Source: an uncultured Psychroflexus sp. (GTDB taxonomy: Bacteria > Bacteroidota > Bacteroidia > Flavobacteriales > Flavobacteriaceae). From it: 43,951 nt of DNA. A program made the position numbers and the translations under genes. The notes beneath the pieces are model-generated. The model searched no databases and had not been told where the DNA came from. It saw nothing but the letters and a program-made list of their open reading frames with translations. The DNA lies in assembly GCA_913062845.1 (NCBI GenBank), contig CAJXVZ010000023.1, positions 1 through 43,951 on the forward strand, read 5' to 3'. The stretch's first letter is position 1; each line of letters begins with the position of its first letter. This document shows, one piece after another, positions 15,996 to 26,568 of this stretch.

Positions 15996-18900
15996 TTACT
16001 TATTTTTAGGTAAGCTGATTTTTACTTCTGTTCCTTTGCCGGGTTTTGATGACAATTTGAGCTTTCCACCATAGTCCTTTATAATTGAATTCACTATCGA
16101 TAGACCTAATCCTGTCCCTTATCCCGGTGGTTTTGTTGTATAAAAGGGATCAAGTACTTTGTCAATTTTATCTTCAGGAATACCACTTCCGGTATCACTA
16201 ATACTCAATATGATTTTATTCTTCTTAACCGTAGTAGTGAAACGTATCTCGGCATTATCATTGATAGCATCTATAGAATTTGTGATTATGTTCAGAATGA
16301 CTTGATGAAGTGTGCTGTAATTGGCACTAACTTCAGCCGGTTTGTCGGAAAAATCTTTAATGACATTGATTTTATCAGTCAGTCTGTTTTCTATCATTAC
16401 AAGGCAGTCCTCTATAGTCCTGTGTAAATCACAAACTTCTCTTTTTTTCTCATTTGAACCGCTAAATAAATTCAGGCTTCTAACAATTTTAGTCGCTCTC
16501 TCACCTCCTGTTTTAATCCACGATACATATTCGTTTATCTCGTCTTTATTGATTTGGTCGTCATCTTTGAGATGGTTTTGTAATGCCGAAATACCACCTA
16601 TAATGTAATTTAACGGATTATTCAATTCATGGGCAATTCCAGCTGTCAAAACACCAAGCGAGGCCATCTTTTCAGATTGAACCAAGGTGATTTGCGCTTC
16701 TTTAAGCTCTTTTAATGCGAGCTCTTTTTCATCAGCAAGCTGCATTTCGCGTGTTACATCATAGTTTGTACCGTAAATAGAAACAGTTTCTCCATTTTCA
16801 TTGACTTCGGCTTTAGCCTTTGCTCTTATGTGACGGATTTCACCATTATCCTTTCGAATTATTCGAAATATTGTATCAAAATCGACTTGGTTTTCAATAG
16901 ATTTATTCAGAGCCGTTACGGAAGCATCATAGTCTTCCGGATGCAGGCATGACTTCCATTCTTCTAAATTGCTATTAAACTTTCCTTTATCTACACCATA
17001 TAGTTCATACATGATACTGTCCCACTCCAGTATTTCATCGTGAATATGATACTCAAAAACGCCTGTTTTAGCATGTTCTGCTGCAAGCCAGTAGCGCTCT
17101 AGCTGTTTTGAGAGTTTAATAGCTTTTTGGGTTCTTTCTTCAACTCTTTGTTCTAAACTTTCATTTATTTCTTTTAAATCATTTTCGGCTCGTTTTCTCT
17201 TGGTAATGTCTAAACCTATGGAATCCCAAATAATACTCCCATCGTCTTGTTTTTCTGGAATACCCCTCATATCAATCCATTTAATTCTGCCATCAGGGAA
17301 TCTCAATCTGTGTTCAAATTTCCAGGTTGAAAGATTTTCGGCAGATTTCTTAATAGACTCCGCGTAAGAGGCCTTATCATCCTTATGCACTCTTTTCCAT
17401 AAGAGATTATTATTAGCTAATGCTGTTTGAGAGTCTATTTCATACAAGTCTTTAATTCCATGACTGGCATATAAAAGCTCATCACTACCATCTGTATTTA
17501 ATTTATATTTTATAACCATACCCGGTAGATTATCTGCAATATTCTTAAACCGTTTTTGACTAAGAATTAAAGCATTTTCTGCTTCCTTTTGTTCTGTAAT
17601 ATCCAATAAAACACCGTTATGAATAATATTTCCTTCTTCATCTGAAGAAGCAATTGACTGACCTCGCACCCAAATAACTTCATCATTTTTATTTAATAAT
17701 CTAAACTCATTAAACCATATCGCATTGTCATAATTGACGTCAAGTATAGAATTCAATGTGTATTTATGATCTTCAGGATGAAGACGAGAAATTAGAAATT
17801 CAGTGTTTCTCATTTTTTCAATATCGAAGCCTAGCAACTCTCCACCACGAGCATTCATATATGGCAGAGAACCTGTTCCGTCTTTATGAAATATAAATTG
17901 GAAAAGAGTGCCCGGGACAGAATTAGAAATCTCTCTTAACTGTTGTTCTGCTTATAGTTTATCTTGTTCAAGTCTTTCTCTTTGTGTTACGTCTATAAGA
18001 GTGCTCAGATGTCTGTTTTTATCTATTTTTTTTGCATAATACTCAACTTTAATGATTTGACCGTCTTTTCTCTTTAATTGAATTAATCCACTCTCTTCTG
18101 CTTTTTTCTTAAACTTTTTAAATTTATTTTAGTTTCAATTTCTTTTCCGTTGACTATATCTTCAATGGAAAGAGATGTTAATTCAGAATGAGAGTAACCT
18201 AATAATTCGCAGGTCTTATCATTGACATCTATATACTTACCATCATTATCTGCAAATACTTTTGCTACGGGGGAATATTTGAAAATAGCTTCAAATTTTT
18301 GTTCATTTAGTGCTACTTTCAACTCAGCTTCTTTTCTTTCAGTAATATCTTGAAAAACCCCCAGAATCCTTACACATTCTCCATTATTGAATTCGGGAAC
18401 ACCTCTGTGGCCAAAACCCACTTTTGTTTACCGGTTGCAGACTTAAAACGTGCTTCAAATTGAAAATCTTTCCCCCGGCTGATAGCGTCATTAACTGATT
18501 TTTCGACTAAATGTCTGTCGTCAGGATGGTAATAATTTATACTTTCTTCTGTATTGGGCTGGTGGTCGTAAGGCAAGTCATGTATATCATAAGTACCTTT
18601 TGTCCATATTGGTTTTTTAAAGTCACCTTCCATTTTCCAGCCACCTACTTTTGCAATCTCCCCAATTCTTACAAGAAAATCTTTGCTTTCCTTTAGCTCT
18701 TTCTCCTGCTTTATTTTATTTGTTATATCCAAAGTAACACCAATTAAGGCTTTGGGTTGGCCTTCGGTGTCATATTCTAATTTTGCAGAATCTTTAACCC
18801 ATTTTGTTTCGCCGTTTGGCAGATTGATCTTGTGTTTTACATTGTATTCTTCTACGCCTTTGATAGCATTTTCAAAAGATTTTCTTATGTCAGGTAAATC

Positions 18901-19539
18901 TGTAGGGTCTATAGCAGCAGCAAGTTCTTCGGTAGTTGGCGTGCCTGAGAATCCAAATATTTTAATCCAATTGTTAGAAAAATTCCAGTCTTTGGTTTGA
19001 ATATTATACTTCCAGGAGCCTTGTTTTGAAATTACTTCAGCTTGGTCGAGAAGACTTGCTTTCTCCTTTAAAGAAATATTTTGTAATTTTTCTTTGGTTC
19101 TGTCACGTCCAGTGGATACAAACTCCTCTCCAAAAGGGATAGAAGACATAGACAAATATTGATTTGTAGGTTCAAAATATTGTATCCAGTCGCAAGGGGT
19201 TTGGTCTCTAAACATTTTTGAAACAATGGGTCTGAACTTTTCCGTGTAGCCTTCACCATATATTTCGTCTGGTGTTTTGCCAAGAATCTTATCCTTTTCT
19301 TTTTTCCATTTGTCCAGCGCTATTTGGTTGGCATAGGTAAGATGCCATGTCATTATTTCTCCATTACTATCTCTTTTCAATCTCCAGGTATGGACTTCGT
19401 CCAGAGCGTTAACTTTAATGGATTCCTGTTGATTTTTTAACCTTCTTACTTCGCTATTTGCCTGACGTAGTTTTTTTTCTGATTCAATCAGTTTCTCTTT
19501 GAGTTCCTCAATACTTAATCCGTCAAACTTATTTTGCAT
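15996..19539 (-). pseudogene. Multi-PAS hybrid-less sensor histidine kinase, broken in four places
   Basis: The original gene encoded a soluble sensor kinase of about 1181 residues: N-terminal coiled coil (IEELKEKLIESEKKL), at least five PAS/PAC units (for example VTLDITNK, GVFQDITERKEAE, LDITKRKRAEND, YGTNYDVTREM), a HisKA box with phospho-His (GIAHELNNPLNYI), and a HATPase domain (SDTGSGIPEDKID, FYTTKPPG, GTGLGLS, ending ISLPKNK). No membrane segment is seen. Breaks in coding order: one base missing near 18401-18405 (gag gtg where ggt would restore the frame); one base missing in the A-run at 18102-18107; an in-frame TAA at 17952-17954; an in-frame TAA at 16119-16121 inside the ATP-lid G2 box. 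3544 nt plus two missing bases equals 1182 whole codons, which supports exactly these events. Each stop could come from CAA by one transition. Pseudogene or assembly error. Confidence 0.88.
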
Positions 19540-19799
19540 CTAAAATAACCGTTTGGAATGGTAATATTTTCCTACATGTCATTCCAATTAAACATAAAAT
19601 ACCATTAAATTATTAAATGATATTATTCTCAAAATAGCTTAATTCTATGAATATCCGAAATGGAACATAAAATAATTTGGCAAGAAATTAAAATTATAGG
19701 GTAATAATTGAGAATTTAAAAAAATCCATTGAACTTAAAATTTCTTTATTAAGCAAATTCAAACATGGTAATAATCAAAGGTAATAAGATATAATAAAT

Positions 19800-21578
19800 T
19801 TAATTTTCAAGAGATTTTTCAAAATTCATAGCTGTTTCAATCAGTGCAAGATGAGAATAGGCCTGAGGGAAATTACCCAGTAGTCGTTTGGTTTTGAAAT
19901 CTATATCTTCACTGAATAAACCTAAATGATTTGAATACGTCAATAATTTTTTAAATTGCTCGAGAGCTTCTTCAGTTCTTCCGATTTTGTTGAGACTATC
20001 GATATACCAAAAAGTACAAATGGTAAACGAAGATTCCGGCAGGCCAAAATCGTCTTTGGTCTTATACCTGTAAAGTAAACCTTCATTTGTAAGTTCTTTT
20101 CCTATGGTTTCAACTGTTTTTATAAATTTAGGATCTCTGTCTTCAATAAAACCATAATTATTCATCAACAGAACGGCTGAATCCAGATCTCTTGAACCAT
20201 AAGCCTGAGTAAACGCACCGATTTCCTCATTCCAGGCATTCTCCATAATATCCTGTCTTATTTCTGCTTCAAGTGCTTCCCATCTTTTTAGTTTTGAGGT
20301 TTTACCGAGCATTTTAGACACTTTGATTGCCCGGTCTATAGCTACCCAGCACAAGACTTTTGAAAATGTAAAATGTTTGTCTTCTTCTCGGAATTCCCAG
20401 ATGCCTTTATCGGGCTCTCTCCAGTGATGTCGAACAACCCAGGCAATACCTTTTGTGAGCGTCCATAACTCTTCCTTATTTTCAGTATCGTTTTTGAACT
20501 TTATCAACTCCTGATAAATGACATCCATTAAAATGCCATAAATATCATTTTGTTTTTGTTTGTAAGCTGCATTACCAATTCTTACCGGACTTGAATTTTT
20601 ATAACCACTCAGGTGTTCCAGAAAATGTTCAGTAAGTCTTTTTTCTTTATTGATGCCGTACATGATTTGAAGCTTTTCATTTTTATCCGGAATCAAATCA
20701 ACAACAAACTGCAGGTACCTTTTTGCCATACGGTTATGACCGAGTTTGGATATCACGCTCACTACCATTGACGCATCTCTGATCCAGCAAAACCGGTAAT
20801 CCCAGTTTCTTACTTCGCCAATTGTCTCCGGTAGGGAAGTCGTAGCCGCTGCTAAAATTGCACCGCTTTTGTCATAGCTTAAAAGCTTAAGCGTCATTGC
20901 ACTTCTCATGATTTCAGTATTAAAGTGCTTAAAATTGGGTGTTTTATCGCACCAGTTGAGCCAATATACGCGTGTACGTTGAAATTCTAATGAAATGTAG
21001 TTCAGATCAGGTAGCTCAATTTTTTCATTATAGGTCAAAAGAAAAAAAGCGTCATCTTCAAGTTCTATTTCGGTTTTATCTACTATGCTTTGATGATCTA
21101 AATTTGAGTACAAGAATAAGGTGTCAAAATCTTCGTCTTCCTCTATAATACTAACAATGAAGTTGTTTTTTAAATATTTCAGTGTATTGCCTTTGGCATA
21201 TTCTAACTTAGGCTGAAAATCCACTTTTAATTTTGGAGTACCTTTCTTCACCCTTAAGTATCTTATAATTTCAGGCGGTGCATGAAAGTTCATGTCGTTT
21301 TTATGGTATCTCGGTAAAAAGTCAAGCACTTCAAAGGCAGCATCTTCACTTTCAAAAGTTGTTCTCAGGATACAGGTTTTCCTGACGTAGGTTTGAGTAA
21401 TTTTATACGAATCATCTACTATGAAACCAAAGTGGCCACCGATTTTCTCGTCTAAGATTTTAGCAAATACAGATGCCGAATCAAATTCCGGTAAGCAACA
21501 CCAGTCTATCGATGCATCTTTTGAAACCAAAGCGGCTGTGCGACAGTTACCTATTATTCCATAATCAAGATTATTCAT
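19800..21578 (-). CDS. Glycoside hydrolase family 15 protein (glucoamylase/trehalase-like)
   Basis: 592-residue cytosolic enzyme without a signal peptide. The N-terminal beta-sandwich domain (DYGIIGNCRTAALVSKDASI, with IDWCCLPEFDS) is followed by the (alpha/alpha)6 barrel: VRNWDYRFCWIRDASM, GIWEFREEDKHF (candidate general acid Glu in GIWE), FGLPESSFTICTFWYID (candidate base Glu) and GNFPQAYSHLALI. This is the bacterial/archaeal GH15 branch that includes trehalases and alpha-glucosidic glucoamylases. The divergently transcribed trehalose-phosphate synthase gene, 80 nt away, makes trehalose or a related alpha-glucoside the best-guess substrate. Specificity cannot be read from sequence alone. 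Confidence 0.9.
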   Translation of the reverse strand: MNNLDYGIIGNCRTAALVSKDASIDWCCLPEFDSASVFAKILDEKIGGHFGFIVDDSYKITQTYVRKTCILRTTFESEDAAFEVLDFLPRYHKNDMNFHAPPEIIRYLRVKKGTPKLKVDFQPKLEYAKGNTLKYLKNNFIVSIIEEDEDFDTLFLYSNLDHQSIVDKTEIELEDDAFFLLTYNEKIELPDLNYISLEFQRTRVYWLNWCDKTPNFKHFNTEIMRSAMTLKLLSYDKSGAILAAATTSLPETIGEVRNWDYRFCWIRDASMVVSVISKLGHNRMAKRYLQFVVDLIPDKNEKLQIMYGINKEKRLTEHFLEHLSGYKNSSPVRIGNAAYKQKQNDIYGILMDVIYQELIKFKNDTENKEELWTLTKGIAWVVRHHWREPDKGIWEFREEDKHFTFSKVLCWVAIDRAIKVSKMLGKTSKLKRWEALEAEIRQDIMENAWNEEIGAFTQAYGSRDLDSAVLLMNNYGFIEDRDPKFIKTVETIGKELTNEGLLYRYKTKDDFGLPESSFTICTFWYIDSLNKIGRTEEALEQFKKLLTYSNHLGLFSEDIDFKTKRLLGNFPQAYSHLALIETAMNFEKSLEN

Positions 21579-21658
21579 AAAAAACTTTTAGAAATGAGCC
21601 TAAATGAAATACTTTTTTTATTTTAATGCAAATTTTTAGGAAAAAATCACGAAATATT

Positions 21659-23860
21659 ATGAGTAAAACTATCATCGTCTCCAATAGGTTGCCTTTACAA
21701 GTAAAAACAGATGGAAAAGATATAAAAGTAACGCCAAGTGTTGGCGGCTTAGCTACAGGAATGAAATCTGTGCATCGTGATAGCAATGGTGTCTGGGTTG
21801 GTTGGTCTGGACTTACAGATGAAGAAATAGATGACGGGATGCAAGCCAAAGTCGATCAGGCTGTTCAAAAAGAACAATGCGTTGCCGTAAATTTAAACGA
21901 GGATGATATTCAAAATTATTACTATGGCTTTAGTAACAGAACGCTTTGGCCATTGTTTCACTATTTTCTCGAGTATACGGAGTTTGAAAAAGAATCCTGG
22001 GAAAGCTACAAAAGGGTCAATGAAAAATTTGCTAAAGTTGTTGTTGATCAGATTGAGGAAGGAGACCGTGTTTGGGTGCACGATTATCAGCTTTTACTAT
22101 TACCACAATTGATTAAGGATGAGAAACCCGACGTACCCGTTGGCTTTTTCTTGCACATACCTTTTCCGTCATATGAGATCTTTAGAACATTTCCTAAAAG
22201 GAAAGAGATTCTGGAAGGTATGTTAGGTTCGGATTTACTTGGTTTTCATACCTATGATTACGAACGGCATTTTTTGAGCTCGGTAAAGAGAATAGCTAAC
22301 AAAGAGGTTAGATTCAATAAAATCACACACGACAACAGGATCATAAAAGTTGATTCATTTCCTATGGGTATTGACTATAAAAAGTTTGAAGATGCAGCAA
22401 AGAAAAACCAGGATCAGTCCAAAAAGCAGAGAAGTGAAGTCCAGCGTCGTTTAGATGAACACCTCAATGAAAGCGACTCTGCAAAAATGGTTTTATCTAT
22501 AGACAGGCTGGATTATACAAAGGGTATACCAAACCGCATACGTGCCTTTGAGTATTTTTTGAATAAATATCCGGAATATCAGGAAAAAATAAGATTGATT
22601 ATGCTGGCAGTTCCCTCCAGATCTGAAGTTCCCCAATATCAAAAATTAAAAAAGGAAACCGATGAGTTGGTAGGAAGGATAAATGGTCAGTTTTCTACAG
22701 TAAGCTGGACACCAATCTGGTACTTTTTCAGAACTATGCCTTTTGAGAACCTTATAGATTTGTATACATCCTCGGATGTTGCGCTAATAACACCGGTCCG
22801 TGATGGTATGAATCTTGTCGCTAAAGAGTATGTTGCCACAAGAACAGAACAGGATGGTGTTTTGGTTTTGAGTGAAATGACAGGAGCATCTAAGGAATTG
22901 GGTGAAGCTCTTCAGATAAACCCTTTCAATTTTGAAGAAATAGCTGATACTTTAAAACGCGCCTTAGAAATGCCTAAGGCCGAACAAAAGCGAAGAATGC
23001 TCAGTCTTCAAAAAAGAATATCCAGATATAGCGTCGAAAAATGGGCAGAGGAATTTATGAATGCTCTGGAGTCTTCTCAGAATGTGAGTCAGTATATTCA
23101 GGCAGAACGATTAACCCAAAAACATCAAAGAAATATTTTAAAAACTGTTGAAGACTCAGAAAACACCATAATTTTTCTGGGTTATAATGGTACCCTGGTA
23201 GACTACACCGACAAAACAGAAGATAAAACACCGGATAAAGCGCTTTATGACACACTGGCTAAGGTATCTCAACGTCCAAACGTTGAACTTTGTATTACCA
23301 GTTGCAGTGAAAATGAAAATTTACAAAAGTGGTTTGCCGATACCGACTACAGATTGATTTCAGATCATGGTGCCTTTTACCGGAAGCATAACATATGGAC
23401 TGAGTTGGAAGCCTTAAAAACCGACTGGATGGAAGATGTTATTCCTGTTTTGGAAACTTTTGTAGACAGAACTCCGGGTTCTTATCTGGATATCAACAGA
23501 TTTTCACTGGCCTGGCATTACGGTGATGCTGACATTGAGATGGGTGAAAAAAGGGTAATAGAAATTAATACAGTTCTCACAAGCCTGACCTCAAATACAG
23601 ATTTATCAGTATTCCACGGAAAAGAAGTTGTGGAGATAAAAAGTACAAAGGTCAGTAAAGGTTATGCCGCGTTGCAGGTATTGAAGGAAAAGGATTTCGA
23701 CAATATCATTGTCATTGGTGACGACTGGACAGATGAATATATGTTTGAAGACTTACCGGATCATGCGCATAGTATCAAAGTTGGTATCAGAAAAACCAAT
23801 GCCAAATATTTTGTAAAACGGGTTGAGGAAGTCAGGGCATTTTTGAATTTACTGGGATAA
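21659..23860 (+). CDS. Trehalose-6-phosphate synthase fused to a trehalose phosphatase-like domain
   Basis: About 733 residues. The ATG at 21659 (MSKTIIVSNRLPLQV) fits the family start better than the ATG at 21626. N-terminal GT20 domain (1-470): SVGGLATGM, VWVHDYQLLLLPQL, GFFLHIPFPSYEIFR, SIDRLDYTKGIPNR, TPVRDGMNLVAKEYV, LSEMTGAS. These are the UDP-glucose and glucose-6-phosphate binding signatures of OtsA, making trehalose 6-phosphate. The C-terminal HAD domain (about 500-733) resembles OtsB, but motif I reads FLGYNGTLV: the nucleophile Asp is G508 and the acid/base Asp is N510. Motif III lysine (KVSKGYAAL) and motif IV (IGDDWTDEYMF) remain. The phosphatase half is therefore probably inactive or regulatory. 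Divergent from the GH15 gene. Confidence 0.9.
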   Translation: MSKTIIVSNRLPLQVKTDGKDIKVTPSVGGLATGMKSVHRDSNGVWVGWSGLTDEEIDDGMQAKVDQAVQKEQCVAVNLNEDDIQNYYYGFSNRTLWPLFHYFLEYTEFEKESWESYKRVNEKFAKVVVDQIEEGDRVWVHDYQLLLLPQLIKDEKPDVPVGFFLHIPFPSYEIFRTFPKRKEILEGMLGSDLLGFHTYDYERHFLSSVKRIANKEVRFNKITHDNRIIKVDSFPMGIDYKKFEDAAKKNQDQSKKQRSEVQRRLDEHLNESDSAKMVLSIDRLDYTKGIPNRIRAFEYFLNKYPEYQEKIRLIMLAVPSRSEVPQYQKLKKETDELVGRINGQFSTVSWTPIWYFFRTMPFENLIDLYTSSDVALITPVRDGMNLVAKEYVATRTEQDGVLVLSEMTGASKELGEALQINPFNFEEIADTLKRALEMPKAEQKRRMLSLQKRISRYSVEKWAEEFMNALESSQNVSQYIQAERLTQKHQRNILKTVEDSENTIIFLGYNGTLVDYTDKTEDKTPDKALYDTLAKVSQRPNVELCITSCSENENLQKWFADTDYRLISDHGAFYRKHNIWTELEALKTDWMEDVIPVLETFVDRTPGSYLDINRFSLAWHYGDADIEMGEKRVIEINTVLTSLTSNTDLSVFHGKEVVEIKSTKVSKGYAALQVLKEKDFDNIIVIGDDWTDEYMFEDLPDHAHSIKVGIRKTNAKYFVKRVEEVRAFLNLLG

Positions 23861-24016
23861 GTGCGATTCTAATCAAACAAAGCTTTTTGAATTAAAATCA
23901 ATATTTAACCTGATTGTTTGAGAAAGCAATAAAAGGAGATGTCAGGATAAGCTTCTTTTTAATAAAAATTTAATGAATCATCATTTTTTCTAAAGATTCT
24001 ATGTTTTTAAATTTTG

Positions 24017-24024
24017 TATCTTTG
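24017..24024 (+). promoter_or_regulatory. -7 box for the E1 alpha/beta gene
   Basis: TATCTTTG (TAnnTTTG) lies 20 nt before the ATG at 24045. The remaining 23861-24016 holds a loose 8-bp inverted repeat (TCAAACAA at 23873-23880, TTGTTTGA at 23914-23921) and no gene. Confidence 0.5.
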
Positions 24025-24044
24025 CAAAACTCAAAATTATAGCC

Positions 24045-26456
24045 ATGGAGAATACTTTAGTACAGGATAAAGAACTTTCATTTGAAGAATTTCAGCAGCA
24101 GGTTATCGAAGATTATAAAATTGCGGTAACCAGCAGAGAGTGTAGTTTGCTTGGAAGACGAGAAGTTCTTACAGGAAAGGCGAAGTTTGGTATCTTTGGA
24201 GATGGCAAGGAAGTTCCTCAAATTGCCTGGGCCAAAGCATTTAAAAACGGAGATTGGCGTTCAGGATACTATCGGGACCAGACTTTTATGATGGCTATAG
24301 GGGAGTTAACGATAGAACAGTTTTTTGCCGGCCTTTATGCCAATACAGACATTTCTGAAGAACCGATGTCTGCCGGACGTCAGATGGGTGGCCATTTTAT
24401 GACGCACAGTTTAGATGAAAATGGCGAGTGGAAAAACCTGACTCAACAGAAAAATTCAAGTCCTGATATTTCACCTACGGCAGGACAAATGCCAAGATTA
24501 CTGGGTTTAGCACAGGCCTCAAAAGTATACAGGGCTGAGAAAAATATCAATGCTGAGAAGTTTTCTGATCATGGTAATGAGATAGCCTGGGGAACCATTG
24601 GCAATGCCAGTACTTCTGAAGGACTGTTCTGGGAAACTTTCAATGCTGCAGGTGTAATGCAGGTCCCCATGGTGATAAGTGTTTGGGACGATGATTATGG
24701 AATTTCCGTGCATGCCAGGCATCAGACCACTAAAGAAAATATATCCGAAATTCTGAAAGGTTTTCAAAAAGAAAAGGATTCCAATGGCTATGAGATTATA
24801 GTTGTAAAAGGATGGAACTATGTTGAGTTAATTGAAGCTTATCAGAAAGCTGAAAATATCGCAAGAGAACATCATGTACCTGTTCTTATTCATGTGACAG
24901 AACTTACACAGCCTCAGGGACATTCAACATCCGGATCGCACGAACGCTATAAATCTGAAGATCGATTGAATTGGGAAAGAGAATACGATTGCAATGCTCA
25001 GATGAGAAACTGGATGATTGAGAACAATATTTCAACCGATGAAGACCTAACTCAACTTGAGAAAGACATTAAAAAAGCCGTAAGAGATGGTAAAAAAACA
25101 GCCTGGAATGCTTTTGGTAAGAAGGCAAAAGAAGAAAGTCAGTCACTACTTCAACTTCTGGATAAAGTCCTTAATGAATCAGAAAATGCAAATTTTATAA
25201 ATCCATTAGTTGAAGAGCTGAAAACAAATGATGAGCCTTTAAAAAGTAAAGTCATTGCTATAGCAAGAAAGACCTTGAGATATATAAGAGATGAGCAATT
25301 TCCTACAAAGAAGGAACTCATCAATTGGATTGACAGATTTATAAAAGAAACGCAACCGGATTACAGCAGTCATTTAGAAAGTCAATCTGAATGGAAATCT
25401 ACAAACATTCAGCCTGTAGAACCGGAATTCGCTGATGATGCCAAAGAGGTAGATGGCAGAATAATTTTGAGGGATAACTTCGATAAAATATTTGAAACCA
25501 GGCCTGAAGCTTTAGTATTTGGCGAAGATTCGGGTAATATCGGAGATGTGAATCAGGGCTTGGAAGGTTTGCAGGCCAAATACGGCGAAACCAGAGTTTC
25601 AGATGCAGGTATCCGCGAAGCAACAATCCTTGGGCAAGGTATTGGTATGGCTTTGAGAGGTTTAAGACCAATTGCAGAAATCCAATATTTAGACTATATT
25701 TTATACGCTCTTCAAATCATGAGTGATGATCTGGCGACGATTCACTACCGTTCCAAAGGCAAGCAAAAGGCACCGGTTATTATAAGAACCCGCGGACATC
25801 GTCTGGAAGGCATTTGGCACAGTGGTTCACCAATGGGAGGTGTCCTGAATTTGATCAGAGGAATCAATGTTTTAGTTCCAAGAAATATGACCCAGGCTGC
25901 AGGATTTTACAATACTGTTCTGGAGAGTGATGAGCCCGCATTGATTGTAGAGTGCTTGAATGGTTACCGATTAAAAGAGAAAATGCCCAGCAACCTCGGT
26001 GTATTTAAAACACCGGTTGGAAAAGTTGAAACTTTAAAAGAAGGCAATGACATCACTTTGGTGTCATATGGTTCAACGCTTAGAATCGTAGAGCAGGTCG
26101 CCAAGGAATTGCAGGAGGTAGATATAGATGCTGAAGTTATTGATGTACAGTCTTTAGTGCCATTTGACATTAGTCATGATATTGTAGAAAGCATAAAGAA
26201 AACAAACCGTTTATTGGTGATTGATGAAGATGTGCCGGGTGGTGCTTCTGCCTATATTTTGCAGCAAATTCTAGAGCAGCAGGACGCCTACCACTATCTT
26301 GACAGTAAGCCACAAACGCTTTCTGCCAAGGCACACAGACCGGCTTACGGAACAGACGGAGACTATTTTTCAAAACCTTCAGCTGATGATATTTTTGAAA
26401 AGGTTTGCGCTATCATGCACGAATTTAAACCTGAAAAGTATCCAAAGCTTTATTAA
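24045..26456 (+). CDS. Fused alpha/beta E1 of a branched-chain-type 2-oxoacid dehydrogenase
   Basis: 803-residue thiamine diphosphate enzyme catalysing oxidative decarboxylation and transfer of the acyl group to the lipoyl arm of E2, probably of branched-chain 2-oxoacids. The N-terminal half (about 1-460) is E1 alpha: GQMGGHFMTH, GQMPRLLGLAQA, GNASTSEGLFWETFNAAG, WDDDYGIS. The C-terminal half (about 475-803) is E1 beta: VFGEDSGNIGDVNQG, VSDAGIREATILGQGIGMA, AEIQYLDY, and the transketolase C domain SYGSTLRIVEQVA, LLVIDEDVPGG. The single-chain arrangement is common in Flavobacteriaceae. No E2 or E3 gene is adjacent. The exact 2-oxoacid is inferred from family resemblance. Confidence 0.9.
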   Translation: MENTLVQDKELSFEEFQQQVIEDYKIAVTSRECSLLGRREVLTGKAKFGIFGDGKEVPQIAWAKAFKNGDWRSGYYRDQTFMMAIGELTIEQFFAGLYANTDISEEPMSAGRQMGGHFMTHSLDENGEWKNLTQQKNSSPDISPTAGQMPRLLGLAQASKVYRAEKNINAEKFSDHGNEIAWGTIGNASTSEGLFWETFNAAGVMQVPMVISVWDDDYGISVHARHQTTKENISEILKGFQKEKDSNGYEIIVVKGWNYVELIEAYQKAENIAREHHVPVLIHVTELTQPQGHSTSGSHERYKSEDRLNWEREYDCNAQMRNWMIENNISTDEDLTQLEKDIKKAVRDGKKTAWNAFGKKAKEESQSLLQLLDKVLNESENANFINPLVEELKTNDEPLKSKVIAIARKTLRYIRDEQFPTKKELINWIDRFIKETQPDYSSHLESQSEWKSTNIQPVEPEFADDAKEVDGRIILRDNFDKIFETRPEALVFGEDSGNIGDVNQGLEGLQAKYGETRVSDAGIREATILGQGIGMALRGLRPIAEIQYLDYILYALQIMSDDLATIHYRSKGKQKAPVIIRTRGHRLEGIWHSGSPMGGVLNLIRGINVLVPRNMTQAAGFYNTVLESDEPALIVECLNGYRLKEKMPSNLGVFKTPVGKVETLKEGNDITLVSYGSTLRIVEQVAKELQEVDIDAEVIDVQSLVPFDISHDIVESIKKTNRLLVIDEDVPGGASAYILQQILEQQDAYHYLDSKPQTLSAKAHRPAYGTDGDYFSKPSADDIFEKVCAIMHEFKPEKYPKLY

Positions 26457-26537
26457 AAATTGTCAAGGCAGTAAAATTATCAATTATTGAAATTGAAGCA
26501 TTTGAACTGCAAAAATAACATACGTGTCTCATCGAGT

Positions 26538-26568
26538 AAATTTGAAATATAGGAGATATTTCAAATTT
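26538..26568. repeat. 31-bp palindrome (13-bp perfect arms) upstream of purK
   Basis: AAATTTGAAATAT (26538-26550), loop AGGAG, ATATTTCAAATTT (26556-26568). ATCGAG occurs as a direct repeat on both sides (26531-26536 and 26571-26576). It lies between the E1 stop (26456) and purK ATG (26613). No T-run follows on either strand, so an operator or a stable RNA hairpin in the purK leader is more likely than a terminator. Confidence 0.6.

Noticed and set aside
15996-19539. Stop-codon recoding in the sensor kinase
   Set aside because: Two frameshifts accompany the two TAA codons and no recoding signal is seen, so decay or error is simpler.
21626-21658. ATG at 21626 as start of the trehalose synthase fusion
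   Set aside because: The extra 11 residues are not family-like, and the ATG at 21659 gives the usual start MSKTIIVSNRLP.
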